This document shows, in pieces, positions 1 through 6,340 of a stretch of 13,091 bases of DNA. This stretch comes from Sphingobacteriia bacterium (GTDB lineage Bacteria > Bacteroidota > Bacteroidia > Chitinophagales > Chitinophagaceae): the NCBI GenBank assembly GCA_004293505.1, contig RDYY01000013.1, positions 1 to 13,091 of the forward strand, in the 5' to 3' direction. Numbering within the stretch: the stretch's first letter is position 1; every line of letters starts with the position of its first letter. The translations under genes were made by a program, and so were the position numbers. The notes beneath the pieces are model-generated. The model was given only the letters and a program-made list of their open reading frames with translations, searched no databases and was not told where the DNA came from.

Positions 1-464
1 AAATTTGGTTGCGCCATTTTCACTATGACATTTTTGAGCCCTTTGGTATAGACGAGACAACAGGCGTTGATACCACTGAACGCAATGCCAACCGCGTTCT
101 ATTTGAAACCAATTTGGCCGGTGAGATCAGTGCGCTGTATTGGCCCATGGAACCCACCCTGCCCCCCGCTAAATTTGAGCGCCAATCCAAAACCATTTCT
201 TTGGCCACCAGTGCCTTGCAAGCTTATGGGGGTGAATTTTTGTTGTCTGGTGCCACCATCAAAACCTATGTCAAAAACAACCAACTTTTTGTCTTTGTTC
301 CTGGTCAACCCGAGTATGCCCTGTCCCCTTTGGGCAAGGACCGTTTTCAATTCAGTGCTGTTACAGGCTATTTTGTACAATTTGACATGAACAGCGAAAA
401 CAAAGTCAAAGCCTTGGTGTTCCAGCAACCCAATGGAAACTTTAAAGCAGAGAAAAAACAATGA
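1..464 (+). CDS. Serine hydrolase (class C beta-lactamase-like), C-terminal DUF3471-like part, 5' truncated
   Basis: This is only the C-terminal part of a protein: the frame is open at the left edge (first full codon at position 3) and ends with TGA at 462-464, so no start codon should be assigned. The visible 153 residues open with a WLRHFHYD motif and continue as a beta-rich stretch containing GQPEYALSPLGKDRF and a terminal NKVKALVFQQPNG-type strand. That pattern is typical of the DUF3471 domain found after the catalytic domain of secreted serine hydrolases (beta-lactamase/PBP4-like family, SxxK fold) in Bacteroidota. The catalytic serine and signal peptide would lie upstream of the window and cannot be checked. 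The stop codon overlaps the next start as ATGA (461-464), so the two genes are probably translationally coupled. The substrate is unknown; peptides or esters are usual for the family. Confidence 0.72.
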   Translation, partial: IWLRHFHYDIFEPFGIDETTGVDTTERNANRVLFETNLAGEISALYWPMEPTLPPAKFERQSKTISLATSALQAYGGEFLLSGATIKTYVKNNQLFVFVPGQPEYALSPLGKDRFQFSAVTGYFVQFDMNSENKVKALVFQQPNGNFKAEKKQ

Positions 465-940
465 TGCCCCAAACCCAAAGAGCTTTGATTCGACGCGCAA
501 CGGCAGCCGACTGCCCGCGCATGATGGAATTGATTCAAGAGTTGGCTGTCTTTGAAAAAGCACCGGAAGAAGTGACCGTTTCCTTGGACCATTTTGTTGA
601 AAGTGGCTTTGGTGCGCATCCAAAGTGGTGGGGATTTGTGGCTGAAATAGCCGATCCTTTGCACAAAACAGCCACTGTGGTAGGCTTTGCCCTATATTAC
701 ATTCGATACAGTACCTGGAAGGGGCAACGCCTCTATTTGGAAGACATCCTGGTAACCGAAGCCTGGCGGGGCAAAGGCATTGGTCAACAATTGTTTGACC
801 AACTTTTGCAAGAAACCAAAGACAAAAACCTGCATGGCATGGTCTGGCAAGTGTTGGACTGGAACGAAGCAGCCATTCGCTTCTACCATCGCAACGGCGC
901 CAAAATGGATCCTTCCTGGTTAAATGCCAGCCTGGACTAA
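461..940 (+). CDS. GNAT family N-acetyltransferase, diamine/spermidine acetyltransferase-like
   Basis: The 159-residue length is normal for a single GNAT domain. The acetyl-CoA pyrophosphate-binding loop is visible as RGKGIG at residues 103-108. It is preceded by the strand LYLEDILV (91-98) and followed by DWNEAAIRFYHRNGA (133-147), with Tyr142 in the position of the usual general acid. The YLED strand, the RGxGIG loop and the WNExxIxFYxRxGA segment together match the spermidine/spermine N1-acetyltransferase (SSAT) subgroup rather than RimI-type protein acetyltransferases. The likely reaction is acetyl transfer from acetyl-CoA to a small amine such as a polyamine or thialysine; the exact substrate is inference. 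The start overlaps the upstream stop by 4 bp; a second ATG at 464 is equally possible. The next gene begins 3 bp after this stop, so the three plus-strand genes look like one operon. Confidence 0.88.
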   Translation: MMPQTQRALIRRATAADCPRMMELIQELAVFEKAPEEVTVSLDHFVESGFGAHPKWWGFVAEIADPLHKTATVVGFALYYIRYSTWKGQRLYLEDILVTEAWRGKGIGQQLFDQLLQETKDKNLHGMVWQVLDWNEAAIRFYHRNGAKMDPSWLNASLD

Positions 941-943
941 ACA

Positions 944-2128
944 ATGGAGAGAAATAGAATTTTAGGACTTTTTATTGTAGGCATCGGGTTGCTGCTGTGG
1001 ACCAGTTGTACCAAAACAGGTGAACAAATTTCCAATACGGTCAATTCTGTAGGTAGTTCTGGTACTGCCTTGGACAACATGGCCAGGGGTGTAAACCTTA
1101 CCAATTGGTTCAATGACTTTTCAAACCCAGCCGAATTCAGCAACCGGTTTGGGCCAGCACATTTTCAAATGATCAAACAAGCAGGTTTCACGTATGTGCG
1201 CTTGCCCATTGGCCCCAATGTGATCATGGAAGGGGGGAATTCATCGGTTTTACAGCCAACCAATTTGACCCACATAGACAATGCGGTACAACGCATCACA
1301 CAAGCAGGTTTGAGCGTGATGTTGGACTTTCATCCCTATACCAGAACTTTCGAATCCCGTTTGGCCACTGACCCGGCGGCCCGCAACAATTTCAGGTTGT
1401 TTTGGCGCAACATGGCCAACCATTTCAAAAAATACGATACATCCCAAGTGTTTTTTGAAATCATGAACGAACCCAGTATTGGTGCCACGCAGGCTGTTCC
1501 AGGGATAGATGTGAACTGGTGGCCGCCTGTGCAAGAAATGGCCATCAATGCCATCCGCGAAGCTACCCCCAACCATTATATTGTTGCGGGGGCAGAGAAC
1601 TACAACAATTGGTATACTTTAAGCCGTTTGTTTCCATACAAAGTCCGCAACATTGTCTACAATTTTCACTTTTATGATCCCTTTGTTTTTACCCACCAAG
1701 GGGCATCTTGGGTAGGGTTTCCTTATGACCAAGTGAAACAGCTACCTTATCCTGCCAACACAGGAAACACCGCCAATATTGCCGCATCAGCCAGCAATAC
1801 AGAGATTCGCAATTTGATCAATTGGGAAGGAAGAAGACAATACAATGCCGACTCCATCAACCTCAGCATGCGGGTGGTTTATACCTGGGCCAACCAACAC
1901 AAAGTACCCGTGATCTGCAATGAATTTGGGGCTTATAAACCCTTTGTTGCGGAAGACAGTAAGATCCGCTACCTGCGTGACGTACGCAACGCACTGGTCA
2001 AATACAAAATTGGTTGGGCCGTTTGGGATTTTGATGAAGGATTTGGACTGAGTGTTTATCCCAACAACAGAAGAGGTGGATTACCCAATTGGGAACCCCA
2101 AGTCTTGGGGGCATTGGGGATGCAATAA
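944..2128 (+). CDS. Glycoside hydrolase family 5 (cellulase-like) lipoprotein
   Basis: A 394-residue GH5 (clan GH-A, TIM barrel) enzyme expected to hydrolyse beta-1,4-linked glucans or mannans with retention. The N-terminus is a lipoprotein signal: hydrophobic residues 6-19 followed by TSC with Cys22 as the probable lipidated residue, so the enzyme is exported and membrane-anchored. Family landmarks appear in order: GVNLTNWF (49-56), VRLP with Arg86, DFHPY with His130, FEIMNEP with the acid/base Glu176, FHFYDP with His242 and Tyr244, and CNEFGA with the nucleophile Glu327. A late Trp361 in AVWDFD would form the -1 platform. All catalytic residues are present, so it should be active. It sits after the GNAT gene with a 3 bp gap. 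No SusC/SusD pair or other carbohydrate gene is next to it, so it does not look like part of a polysaccharide utilisation locus in this window. The substrate is not resolved. Confidence 0.92.
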   Translation: MERNRILGLFIVGIGLLLWTSCTKTGEQISNTVNSVGSSGTALDNMARGVNLTNWFNDFSNPAEFSNRFGPAHFQMIKQAGFTYVRLPIGPNVIMEGGNSSVLQPTNLTHIDNAVQRITQAGLSVMLDFHPYTRTFESRLATDPAARNNFRLFWRNMANHFKKYDTSQVFFEIMNEPSIGATQAVPGIDVNWWPPVQEMAINAIREATPNHYIVAGAENYNNWYTLSRLFPYKVRNIVYNFHFYDPFVFTHQGASWVGFPYDQVKQLPYPANTGNTANIAASASNTEIRNLINWEGRRQYNADSINLSMRVVYTWANQHKVPVICNEFGAYKPFVAEDSKIRYLRDVRNALVKYKIGWAVWDFDEGFGLSVYPNNRRGGLPNWEPQVLGALGMQ

Positions 2129-2129
2129 A

Positions 2130-3020
2130 TTAGTTGATTCCTTTCAGGAGCACATCAGTTCCGGCAATTTTTCCAATCAAGCCTTGTAAGACTTTTCCAG
2201 GTCCGCATTCTGTAAAATCTGTGGCCCCATCAGCTACCATGGCCTGCACCAATTGGGTCCATTTAACGGGTCCCGTCAATTGGTCAATCAAATTGGCTTT
2301 AATGGCTTGGGGATCGGTGACCGCTTGTGCATTTACATTTTGGTAAACGGGACAAAGGGGCGATGAGAAGGGCGTAACAGCAATGGCAGCAGCCAGCTCG
2401 GCGCGGGCAGGTTCCATCAAGGGTGAATGAAAAGCGCCTCCCACCGGCAAGGGCAGGGCCCGCTTGGCGCCCGCTTCTTTCATGCGCACACAAGCCAATT
2501 CAATGGCAGGCAATGAACCACTGATGACCAATTGACCTGGGCAATTGTAATTGGCTGGCACCAATACTTCGCCTGTTTCGGCAGCAATGGCGGCACAAAT
2601 TTCGGCCACTTTTTCATCGGCTAAATTCAACACAGCCGCCATGCCTGAAGGATTGATTTCGCAAGCTTTTTGCATGGCCGTGGCACGAATGCTGACCAAA
2701 CGCAGGGCATCGGCAAAAGACAAACAACCGTTGGCTACCAAGGCAGAAAACTCTCCCAAGGAATGTCCCGCCACCATTTGTGGCGCAGCATCCTGCACGG
2801 TTTTGAATGCCGCAACAGCATGTAAAAAAACAGCGGGTTGGGTAATATTGGTTTGCTTCAGGGCTTCATCTGTCCCAGCAAACATGGTATCGGTTAGGCG
2901 AAAGCCCAAAACCTCATTGGCTTCTTCCATGAGGTCTTTGACCGCTGGAAACTGATCGTACAAAGATTTGCCCATGCCCGAGAATTGGGCACCTTGACCG
3001 GGGAAAACAAAAGCCTGCAT
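2130..3020 (-). CDS. fabD: Malonyl-CoA:ACP S-malonyltransferase FabD
   Basis: This cytosolic enzyme transfers malonyl from CoA to acyl carrier protein, supplying the elongation unit of type II fatty acid synthesis. The 296-residue length fits the bacterial family. Key features are visible: FPGQGAQ with the oxyanion Gln9, the nucleophile elbow GHSLGE with Ser87, Arg112 (which binds the malonyl carboxylate), GAFHSP with catalytic His198, and the C-terminal ECGPGKVL segment. The ATG at 3018-3020 places the GQGAQ motif at the usual distance from the N-terminus. It lies 23 bp downstream of folE on the same strand, so co-transcription with the pterin genes is likely although the pathways differ. 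Its stop codon is 1 nt from the stop of the convergent GH5 gene, leaving no room for a terminator between them. Confidence 0.97.
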   Translation of the reverse strand: MQAFVFPGQGAQFSGMGKSLYDQFPAVKDLMEEANEVLGFRLTDTMFAGTDEALKQTNITQPAVFLHAVAAFKTVQDAAPQMVAGHSLGEFSALVANGCLSFADALRLVSIRATAMQKACEINPSGMAAVLNLADEKVAEICAAIAAETGEVLVPANYNCPGQLVISGSLPAIELACVRMKEAGAKRALPLPVGGAFHSPLMEPARAELAAAIAVTPFSSPLCPVYQNVNAQAVTDPQAIKANLIDQLTGPVKWTQLVQAMVADGATDFTECGPGKVLQGLIGKIAGTDVLLKGIN

Positions 3021-3043
3021 GAGATTGGTTTTTACAAACTTAA

Positions 3044-3763
3044 TCAGAAGCTGGTATTCAACTCCAAGTAGCGCAGGAATTCTTCTTTTGTTTTTTCATT
3101 TTTGAATTGGCCCCCATAAAAAGCAGTGACAGTAGAGGAAGTATCGTCTTCTACCCCACGGCTGGCCACACAAAGGTGTTTGGCATCTATGACCAATGCC
3201 ACGTCTTCTGTTCCCAGGATTTCTTGCAGGGTTTTGGCAATCTGCACAGTCAAGCGTTCTTGTACTTGGGGGCGCTTGGCAAAATACTCTACCAGGCGGT
3301 TCAACTTACTCAAGCCAATCACTTTGCCATTGCTGATGTAGGCCACGTGGGCTTTGCCGATGATGGGAACAAAATGGTGCTCACAATTGCTGTAGAATGA
3401 AATGTTTTTCTCTACCAGCATTTCATTGTAGCGGTATTTGTTCTCGAACAAAGCCGCTTGGGGCATGTTGGCTGGATTGAGTCCACTGAAAATTTCTTTC
3501 ACGTACATTTTGGCCACACGCTTGGGCGTTCCTTTTAAGCTGTCATCGGTCAAGTCCAAGCCCAAGGTTTCCATGATGGCTTTGAAATGCCCCTGGATGA
3601 TGGCTATTTTTTCCTCGTCGGAGCGGTCAAAAGCATGGGGTACCATGGGCGTGTCCACAGCAGTGCTGATGTGGCTGTCGCCCATTTCGTCCATGAGGTC
3701 TTCGGTTAATTCTATGCGGTCACCATTCAACCGGATATTCGACAAAATTTCTTGGGGTTTCAT
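3044..3763 (-). CDS. folE: GTP cyclohydrolase I (FolE, type IA)
   Basis: It converts GTP to 7,8-dihydroneopterin triphosphate, the common precursor of folate, tetrahydrobiopterin-type pterins and queuosine. The 239-residue frame carries the zinc ligands Cys127 and His130 in NCEHHFVP and Cys198 in KHLCVASRG, the catalytic His129 and His196, and the conserved segments TPKRVAKMYVKEIFSGL (79-95) and VIGLSKLNRLVEYFAKRPQ (148-166). It closely resembles the E. coli-type enzyme (222 residues). The catalytic core begins near residue 50; the first 23 residues are read from DNA that also encodes the conserved end of the upstream pterin synthase gene in another frame. Internal ATGs at residue 24 (position 3694) or residue 27 would give about 216 or 213 residues and remove the overlap, so the true start is uncertain. 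It is probably in one transcript with the upstream synthase and downstream fabD. Confidence 0.97.
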   Translation of the reverse strand: MKPQEILSNIRLNGDRIELTEDLMDEMGDSHISTAVDTPMVPHAFDRSDEEKIAIIQGHFKAIMETLGLDLTDDSLKGTPKRVAKMYVKEIFSGLNPANMPQAALFENKYRYNEMLVEKNISFYSNCEHHFVPIIGKAHVAYISNGKVIGLSKLNRLVEYFAKRPQVQERLTVQIAKTLQEILGTEDVALVIDAKHLCVASRGVEDDTSSTVTAFYGGQFKNEKTKEEFLRYLELNTSF

Positions 3764-4145
3764 ACAGTTTTATTTTTAGAGAGAGTCCTGCTGGAAGCGC
3801 TGGTGCCAACAAACCATGGATCACCACCGCAATGTTTTCGGCAGTGGGATTGAGGTCTTTGAACTCCGGCACATCCAAGTTTAAATTTTTATGGTCGAAG
3901 CGATCGGTCACTTTTTCTTTGACCAAATCACTCAAAATTTTCATGTCTATCACATAGCCCGTTTCTGGATCAATGCGACCTGTCACTTGAAGTTCCAATT
4001 CATAGTTGTGGCCGTGGAAGTTGTTGTTGTTGCACAAACCAAACACTGCTTTGTTTTTCTCTGCAGACCAAGCCGGGTTGTTGAGCCGATGGGCTGCGTT
4101 GAAATGTTCTTTGCGGTATACCGATACCTTTTGGTCTCTGTTCAA
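3720..4145 (-). CDS. 6-pyruvoyl-tetrahydropterin synthase family protein, copy 1 (TTG start)
   Basis: A 141-residue T-fold enzyme of the COG0720 family. The zinc ligands are His19 (FNAAH), His44 and His46 (HGHNY). The catalytic residues are Cys38, Asp84 and His85 (FDHKNLN), and Glu129 in YETPR anchors the pterin. The spacing Cys-x5-HGH matches eukaryotic-type 6-pyruvoyl-tetrahydropterin synthase (PTPS-II), not QueD (Cys-x3-HGH). The expected reaction is therefore dihydroneopterin triphosphate to 6-pyruvoyl-tetrahydropterin; other COG0720 activities cannot be excluded. The only plausible start in the open frame is TTG at 4143-4145. There is an in-frame TAA 18 nt upstream of it and no ATG before the first conserved residues; an AAGG lies 2 nt upstream. 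The 3' end overlaps folE by up to 44 bp, and the overlap encodes the conserved ETPRxxVEY ending, so this frame is genuine there. Confidence 0.92.
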   Translation of the reverse strand: MNRDQKVSVYRKEHFNAAHRLNNPAWSAEKNKAVFGLCNNNNFHGHNYELELQVTGRIDPETGYVIDMKILSDLVKEKVTDRFDHKNLNLDVPEFKDLNPTAENIAVVIHGLLAPALPAGLSLKIKLYETPRNFVEYPVEW

Positions 4146-4310
4146 AGCCTTGTTTATTATAAGTTACTCTTCGCACGGTACTGTTTCAGAAGTGTGCTGA
4201 TCAAGTGTCCGTGATATATTAACGCAAGTGCAGTTAAAATGTTTAATGTTTATTTCAATACCCTAAACAATTAACGGCCTGCTGCTATTTCTGTTAATAC
4301 AATCTAGTCA
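4146..4310. other. AT-rich 165 bp spacer between the two pterin synthase genes
   Basis: This is the longest gene-free stretch inside the minus-strand pterin cluster and is visibly AT-richer than its flanks. It contains a tandem 7-mer, ATGTTTA twice at 4239-4252. On the minus strand there is a TATAAT at 4161-4156, only 10 nt before the TTG start of copy 1. I see no perfect TAnnTTTG promoter box for the minus strand and no convincing terminator hairpin after copy 2. It probably holds the promoter or an mRNA leader for the ptpS-folE-fabD transcript, but I cannot place it. Confidence 0.35.
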
Positions 4311-4721
4311 TTAATCCCCATAATATTCCACATAAATCCTGGGGGTCTCATATAATTTGATACAATGCAGTTGTACTTCGGCTGGCAAATGGGGGGCCAA
4401 ACGGGCCCAAATGGCCATGGCAAGGTTTTCGGTGCTGCACATTTTGCCTGCCATAAATGGAACATCCAAATTCAGATTCTTGTGGTCCAAAGCATCAATG
4501 ACTTCCGACTTGATGAGTTGGCTCAATTTTTTTACATCATACAAAAAACCTGTGTCTGGATGGGGTTCCCCCTTGATGGTCACAAACAAATCATAGTTGT
4601 GCCCATGCCAATTGGCGTTGGCACAAACCCCAAACACAGCTTCGTTTTGTTCCACAGACCATTGCGGGTTATAGAGTTTGTGGGCAGCATTAAAGTGTTC
4701 TTGTCGGGTCAAGTAAACCAT
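4311..4721 (-). CDS. 6-pyruvoyl-tetrahydropterin synthase family protein, copy 2
   Basis: This 136-residue paralogue of the downstream synthase has the same catalytic set: His14, Cys33, His39 and His41 in a Cys-x5-HGHNY motif, Asp79-His80 in LDHKNLN, and Glu125 in YETPR. Both copies share near-identical blocks (EHFNAAH, DHKNLNLDVP, KLYETPR), but the middle and the strand after HGH differ clearly, so they are diverged paralogues rather than a recent duplication. The Cys-x5-HGH spacing again argues for PTPS-II-type chemistry on dihydroneopterin triphosphate. I chose the ATG at 4719-4721. A TTG seven codons upstream (4742) is in frame but overlaps a perfect TACCTTTG promoter box, which favours the ATG. 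It is divergent from mqnB and 165 bp upstream of copy 1. Confidence 0.9.
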   Translation of the reverse strand: MVYLTRQEHFNAAHKLYNPQWSVEQNEAVFGVCANANWHGHNYDLFVTIKGEPHPDTGFLYDVKKLSQLIKSEVIDALDHKNLNLDVPFMAGKMCSTENLAMAIWARLAPHLPAEVQLHCIKLYETPRIYVEYYGD

Positions 4722-4729
4722 CCAGTGGG

Positions 4730-4737
4730 TAATTTTG
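4730..4737 (+). promoter_or_regulatory. Bacteroidota -7 box TAATTTTG, candidate mqnBD promoter
   Basis: TAATTTTG fits the Bacteroidota -7 consensus TAnnTTTG on the plus strand, 52 bp before the mqnB ATG. The nearest upstream TTG (4701-4703) lies 26 nt away, slightly beyond the 17-23 nt spacing described for Flavobacterium. A transcript would start near 4744. The call rests on one eight-base match and position only. Confidence 0.4.
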
Positions 4738-4739
4738 GG

Positions 4740-4747
4740 CAAAGGTA
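4740..4747 (-). promoter_or_regulatory. Bacteroidota -7 box TACCTTTG, candidate promoter of pterin synthase copy 2
   Basis: On the minus strand TACCTTTG matches TAnnTTTG exactly and ends 18 nt before the ATG at 4721, so the leader would be short, about a dozen bases. No TTG lies at the usual -33 spacing. The box sits 2 bp from the oppositely oriented plus-strand box, so both promoters could not be occupied at once. Confidence 0.45.
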
Positions 4748-4754
4748 CGAAATT

Positions 4755-4767
4755 GCCAAAAGTTGGC
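4755..4767. repeat. Short dyad GCCAA-AAG-TTGGC between mqnB and pterin synthase
   Basis: A 5 bp inverted repeat with a 3 nt centre lies in the 68 bp divergent spacer, just upstream of the minus-strand -7 box and within the predicted mqnB leader. It could be a small operator or a weak RNA hairpin. A dyad this short arises often by chance. Confidence 0.25.
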
Positions 4768-4789
4768 CCTTTTTACAGAAATTTACACC

Positions 4790-5458
4790 ATGCGCGTCAT
4801 CATAACCGCGGCCACCACCGGAGAATGGATGCCCGCTTTTGTAGCATTACCTGAGGTGTACCGAGGCATCAGCCAAAGACTTAAAGTTTCCTTTGCACAA
4901 ACGGGTGTGGGGATGCTGGCCAGCAGTTTTGCCCTCACTCGATTGGTTTTGACCGAAAAGCCTGATTTGGTGATCCAAGCTGGGATAGCAGGATCATTTT
5001 TGGCCGATTGGCCCAGCGCTTCGGTCTTGGCCGTTTCGGATGAATATTTGGGTGACACGGGTGTGTTCGAAAACAATGAATGGAAAGACCTCTTTGATTT
5101 GCAATTGGAAAAAAAATCCTATCCTCCTTTTGAGAAAAGAAAACTACCCAATCCCTGGTTGGGCACTTATAATGTATTGGGGCTACCAACTGTGAAAGCC
5201 ATTACCGTGAATGAAATCAGCACCCAAAAAGAAAGGATAAAGGTCTTGCAAAAAAAATACCAACCTGTTTTAGAATCCATGGAAGGCGCCGCTTTGCATT
5301 ATGTGTGTCGTTCTTTGCAAGTCCCTTTTTTACAAGTAAGGGCCGTTTCTAACCGCGTGGGAGAAAGGGACAAAAGCAAGTGGCAAATGACAGCAGCTGT
5401 GCATGAATTGAACCAGTTCCTCTTGCAATATGTTGATGCTTTATACCAAATAGCATGA
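4790..5458 (+). CDS. mqnB: Futalosine hydrolase MqnB
   Basis: It cleaves futalosine to dehypoxanthinyl futalosine and hypoxanthine in the futalosine route to menaquinone. The 222-residue protein has the nucleoside phosphorylase/nucleosidase fold: an N-terminal VIITAATTGEW strand and turn, TGVGMLASS (38-46), the QAGIAGSF loop (63-70), and the ESMEGAALHYVC segment (162-173) with the acidic residues that hold the ribose. The VRAVSNRVGERDKSKW segment near 183-198 is characteristic of MqnB and separates it from MTA/SAH nucleosidase. The ATG at 4790 puts the first strand at the N-terminus. An in-frame TTG at 4763 would add nine residues lying in the divergent promoter spacer and is unlikely. The stop overlaps the mqnD start as ATGA, which supports pathway assignment and coupled translation. 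Confidence 0.94.
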   Translation: MRVIITAATTGEWMPAFVALPEVYRGISQRLKVSFAQTGVGMLASSFALTRLVLTEKPDLVIQAGIAGSFLADWPSASVLAVSDEYLGDTGVFENNEWKDLFDLQLEKKSYPPFEKRKLPNPWLGTYNVLGLPTVKAITVNEISTQKERIKVLQKKYQPVLESMEGAALHYVCRSLQVPFLQVRAVSNRVGERDKSKWQMTAAVHELNQFLLQYVDALYQIA

Positions 5459-6258
5459 AACTGAGTTTAGGCATTTCACCCTGTCCCAACGACACCTATA
5501 TTTTTGATGCTTGGGTCAACGGGAAGATAGATACCCAAGGTTTGGAGATTGACTTGGTCTTGGCCGATGTGGAACAATTGAATGAATGGGCCATGGAAGG
5601 TAAACTAGACGTAACAAAATTCAGTTATGGCGCATGGCCCCTCTTGCACCAGCAATACCAGTTGTTGAACAGTGGGAGTGCTCTGGGAAAAGGCGTAGGT
5701 CCTTTGTTGGTGGGTGCTAGTCCCCTGCCAGCAGCAGGCCCATTGGTTACCCTGCTGCAACAAAACCTGCCGGTTGCATTACCGGGGCAACATACCACTG
5801 CCCACTATTTGTTTCAACAAGCATTTCCCAGCGTACAGCACAAATCATTTTTATCTTTTGATGGCATTGAAAACGCCGTAGTTGCTGGAGATGCCATTGC
5901 TGGTGTCATCATCCATGAAAGTCGGTTTACCTATGCCGAAAAAGGCTTGCACCGATGGGCAGACTTGGGTGCTTTTTGGGAGGAGAAAACCAATTTGCCC
6001 CTGCCCCTGGGAGGCATTGCAGCCCACAAGCGGTTGTCCAACAACCTTGTGGCTACCATTGATGCTTTGGTTGCAGCCAGTCTGCGCTACGCCCACCAAC
6101 AAGGTGAAACATTGTCCGATTTTGTAAAAGACCATGCACAAGAAATGTCGGAACAAGTCATGCGACAACACATTGGTTTGTATGTAAATGATTTTTCCCT
6201 TGGATTGGGAACCGATGGAAAAAAAGCCATCGCCACACTAACTGGTATTCCTACCTAA
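5455..6258 (+). CDS. mqnD: 1,4-dihydroxy-6-naphthoate synthase MqnD
   Basis: It converts cyclic dehypoxanthinyl futalosine to 1,4-dihydroxy-6-naphthoate, the last dedicated ring-forming step of the futalosine menaquinone pathway. The 267-residue protein has the periplasmic-binding-like fold of the family. Visible signatures are the N-terminal GISPCPNDTYIFDAW (6-20), KFSYGAWP (55-62), the glycine-rich GKGVGPLLV (78-86), the SFDGIENAV segment, and VIIHESRFTY with His154 in the place of the catalytic histidine. It overlaps mqnB by 4 bp. The other pathway genes (mqnA, mqnC, mqnE) are not in the window. The gene faces photolyase convergently across an 82 bp spacer. Confidence 0.96.
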   Translation: MKLSLGISPCPNDTYIFDAWVNGKIDTQGLEIDLVLADVEQLNEWAMEGKLDVTKFSYGAWPLLHQQYQLLNSGSALGKGVGPLLVGASPLPAAGPLVTLLQQNLPVALPGQHTTAHYLFQQAFPSVQHKSFLSFDGIENAVVAGDAIAGVIIHESRFTYAEKGLHRWADLGAFWEEKTNLPLPLGGIAAHKRLSNNLVATIDALVAASLRYAHQQGETLSDFVKDHAQEMSEQVMRQHIGLYVNDFSLGLGTDGKKAIATLTGIPT

Positions 6259-6340
6259 AGTGAAAATAAAAAGCCAAACCACAGCCATCAGCAAAGTTTA
6301 AAAAAAGCCATCAGACGGGCCCAGCAAAGGCTACACCTGG
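6259..6340. other. Convergent spacer with a 9 bp direct repeat
   Basis: This 82 bp stretch separates the stops of mqnD and photolyase. AGCCATCAG occurs at 6283-6291 and 6306-6314, and AGCAAAG also occurs twice, offset relative to the first repeat. I see no strong stem followed by a T run on either strand, so termination here is not evident. Confidence 0.4.

Noticed and set aside
99..944. 281-codon minus-strand open frame across the serine hydrolase and GNAT genes.
   Set aside because: No recognisable motif, and both plus-strand genes in the same DNA have clear family signatures.
4146..4190. Possible preQ1 riboswitch before pterin synthase copy 1: the minus strand ends in an A-rich stretch AATAAACAAGG, like the tail of the preQ1-I aptamer.
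   Set aside because: The required GC stem with its GG/CC core is absent, and the enzyme has the PTPS-II rather than QueD motif. The likeness is limited to an A-rich run plus a ribosome-binding sequence.
4763..4789. Upstream TTG start for mqnB (nine extra residues).
   Set aside because: The extension lies in the divergent promoter spacer and precedes the first conserved strand; the ATG at 4790 fits the family N-terminus.
6321..6340. Weak AGCC...GGCT stem near the 3' end of photolyase before a T run on the minus strand.
   Set aside because: Only a 4 bp stem with a long loop; too weak to call a terminator.
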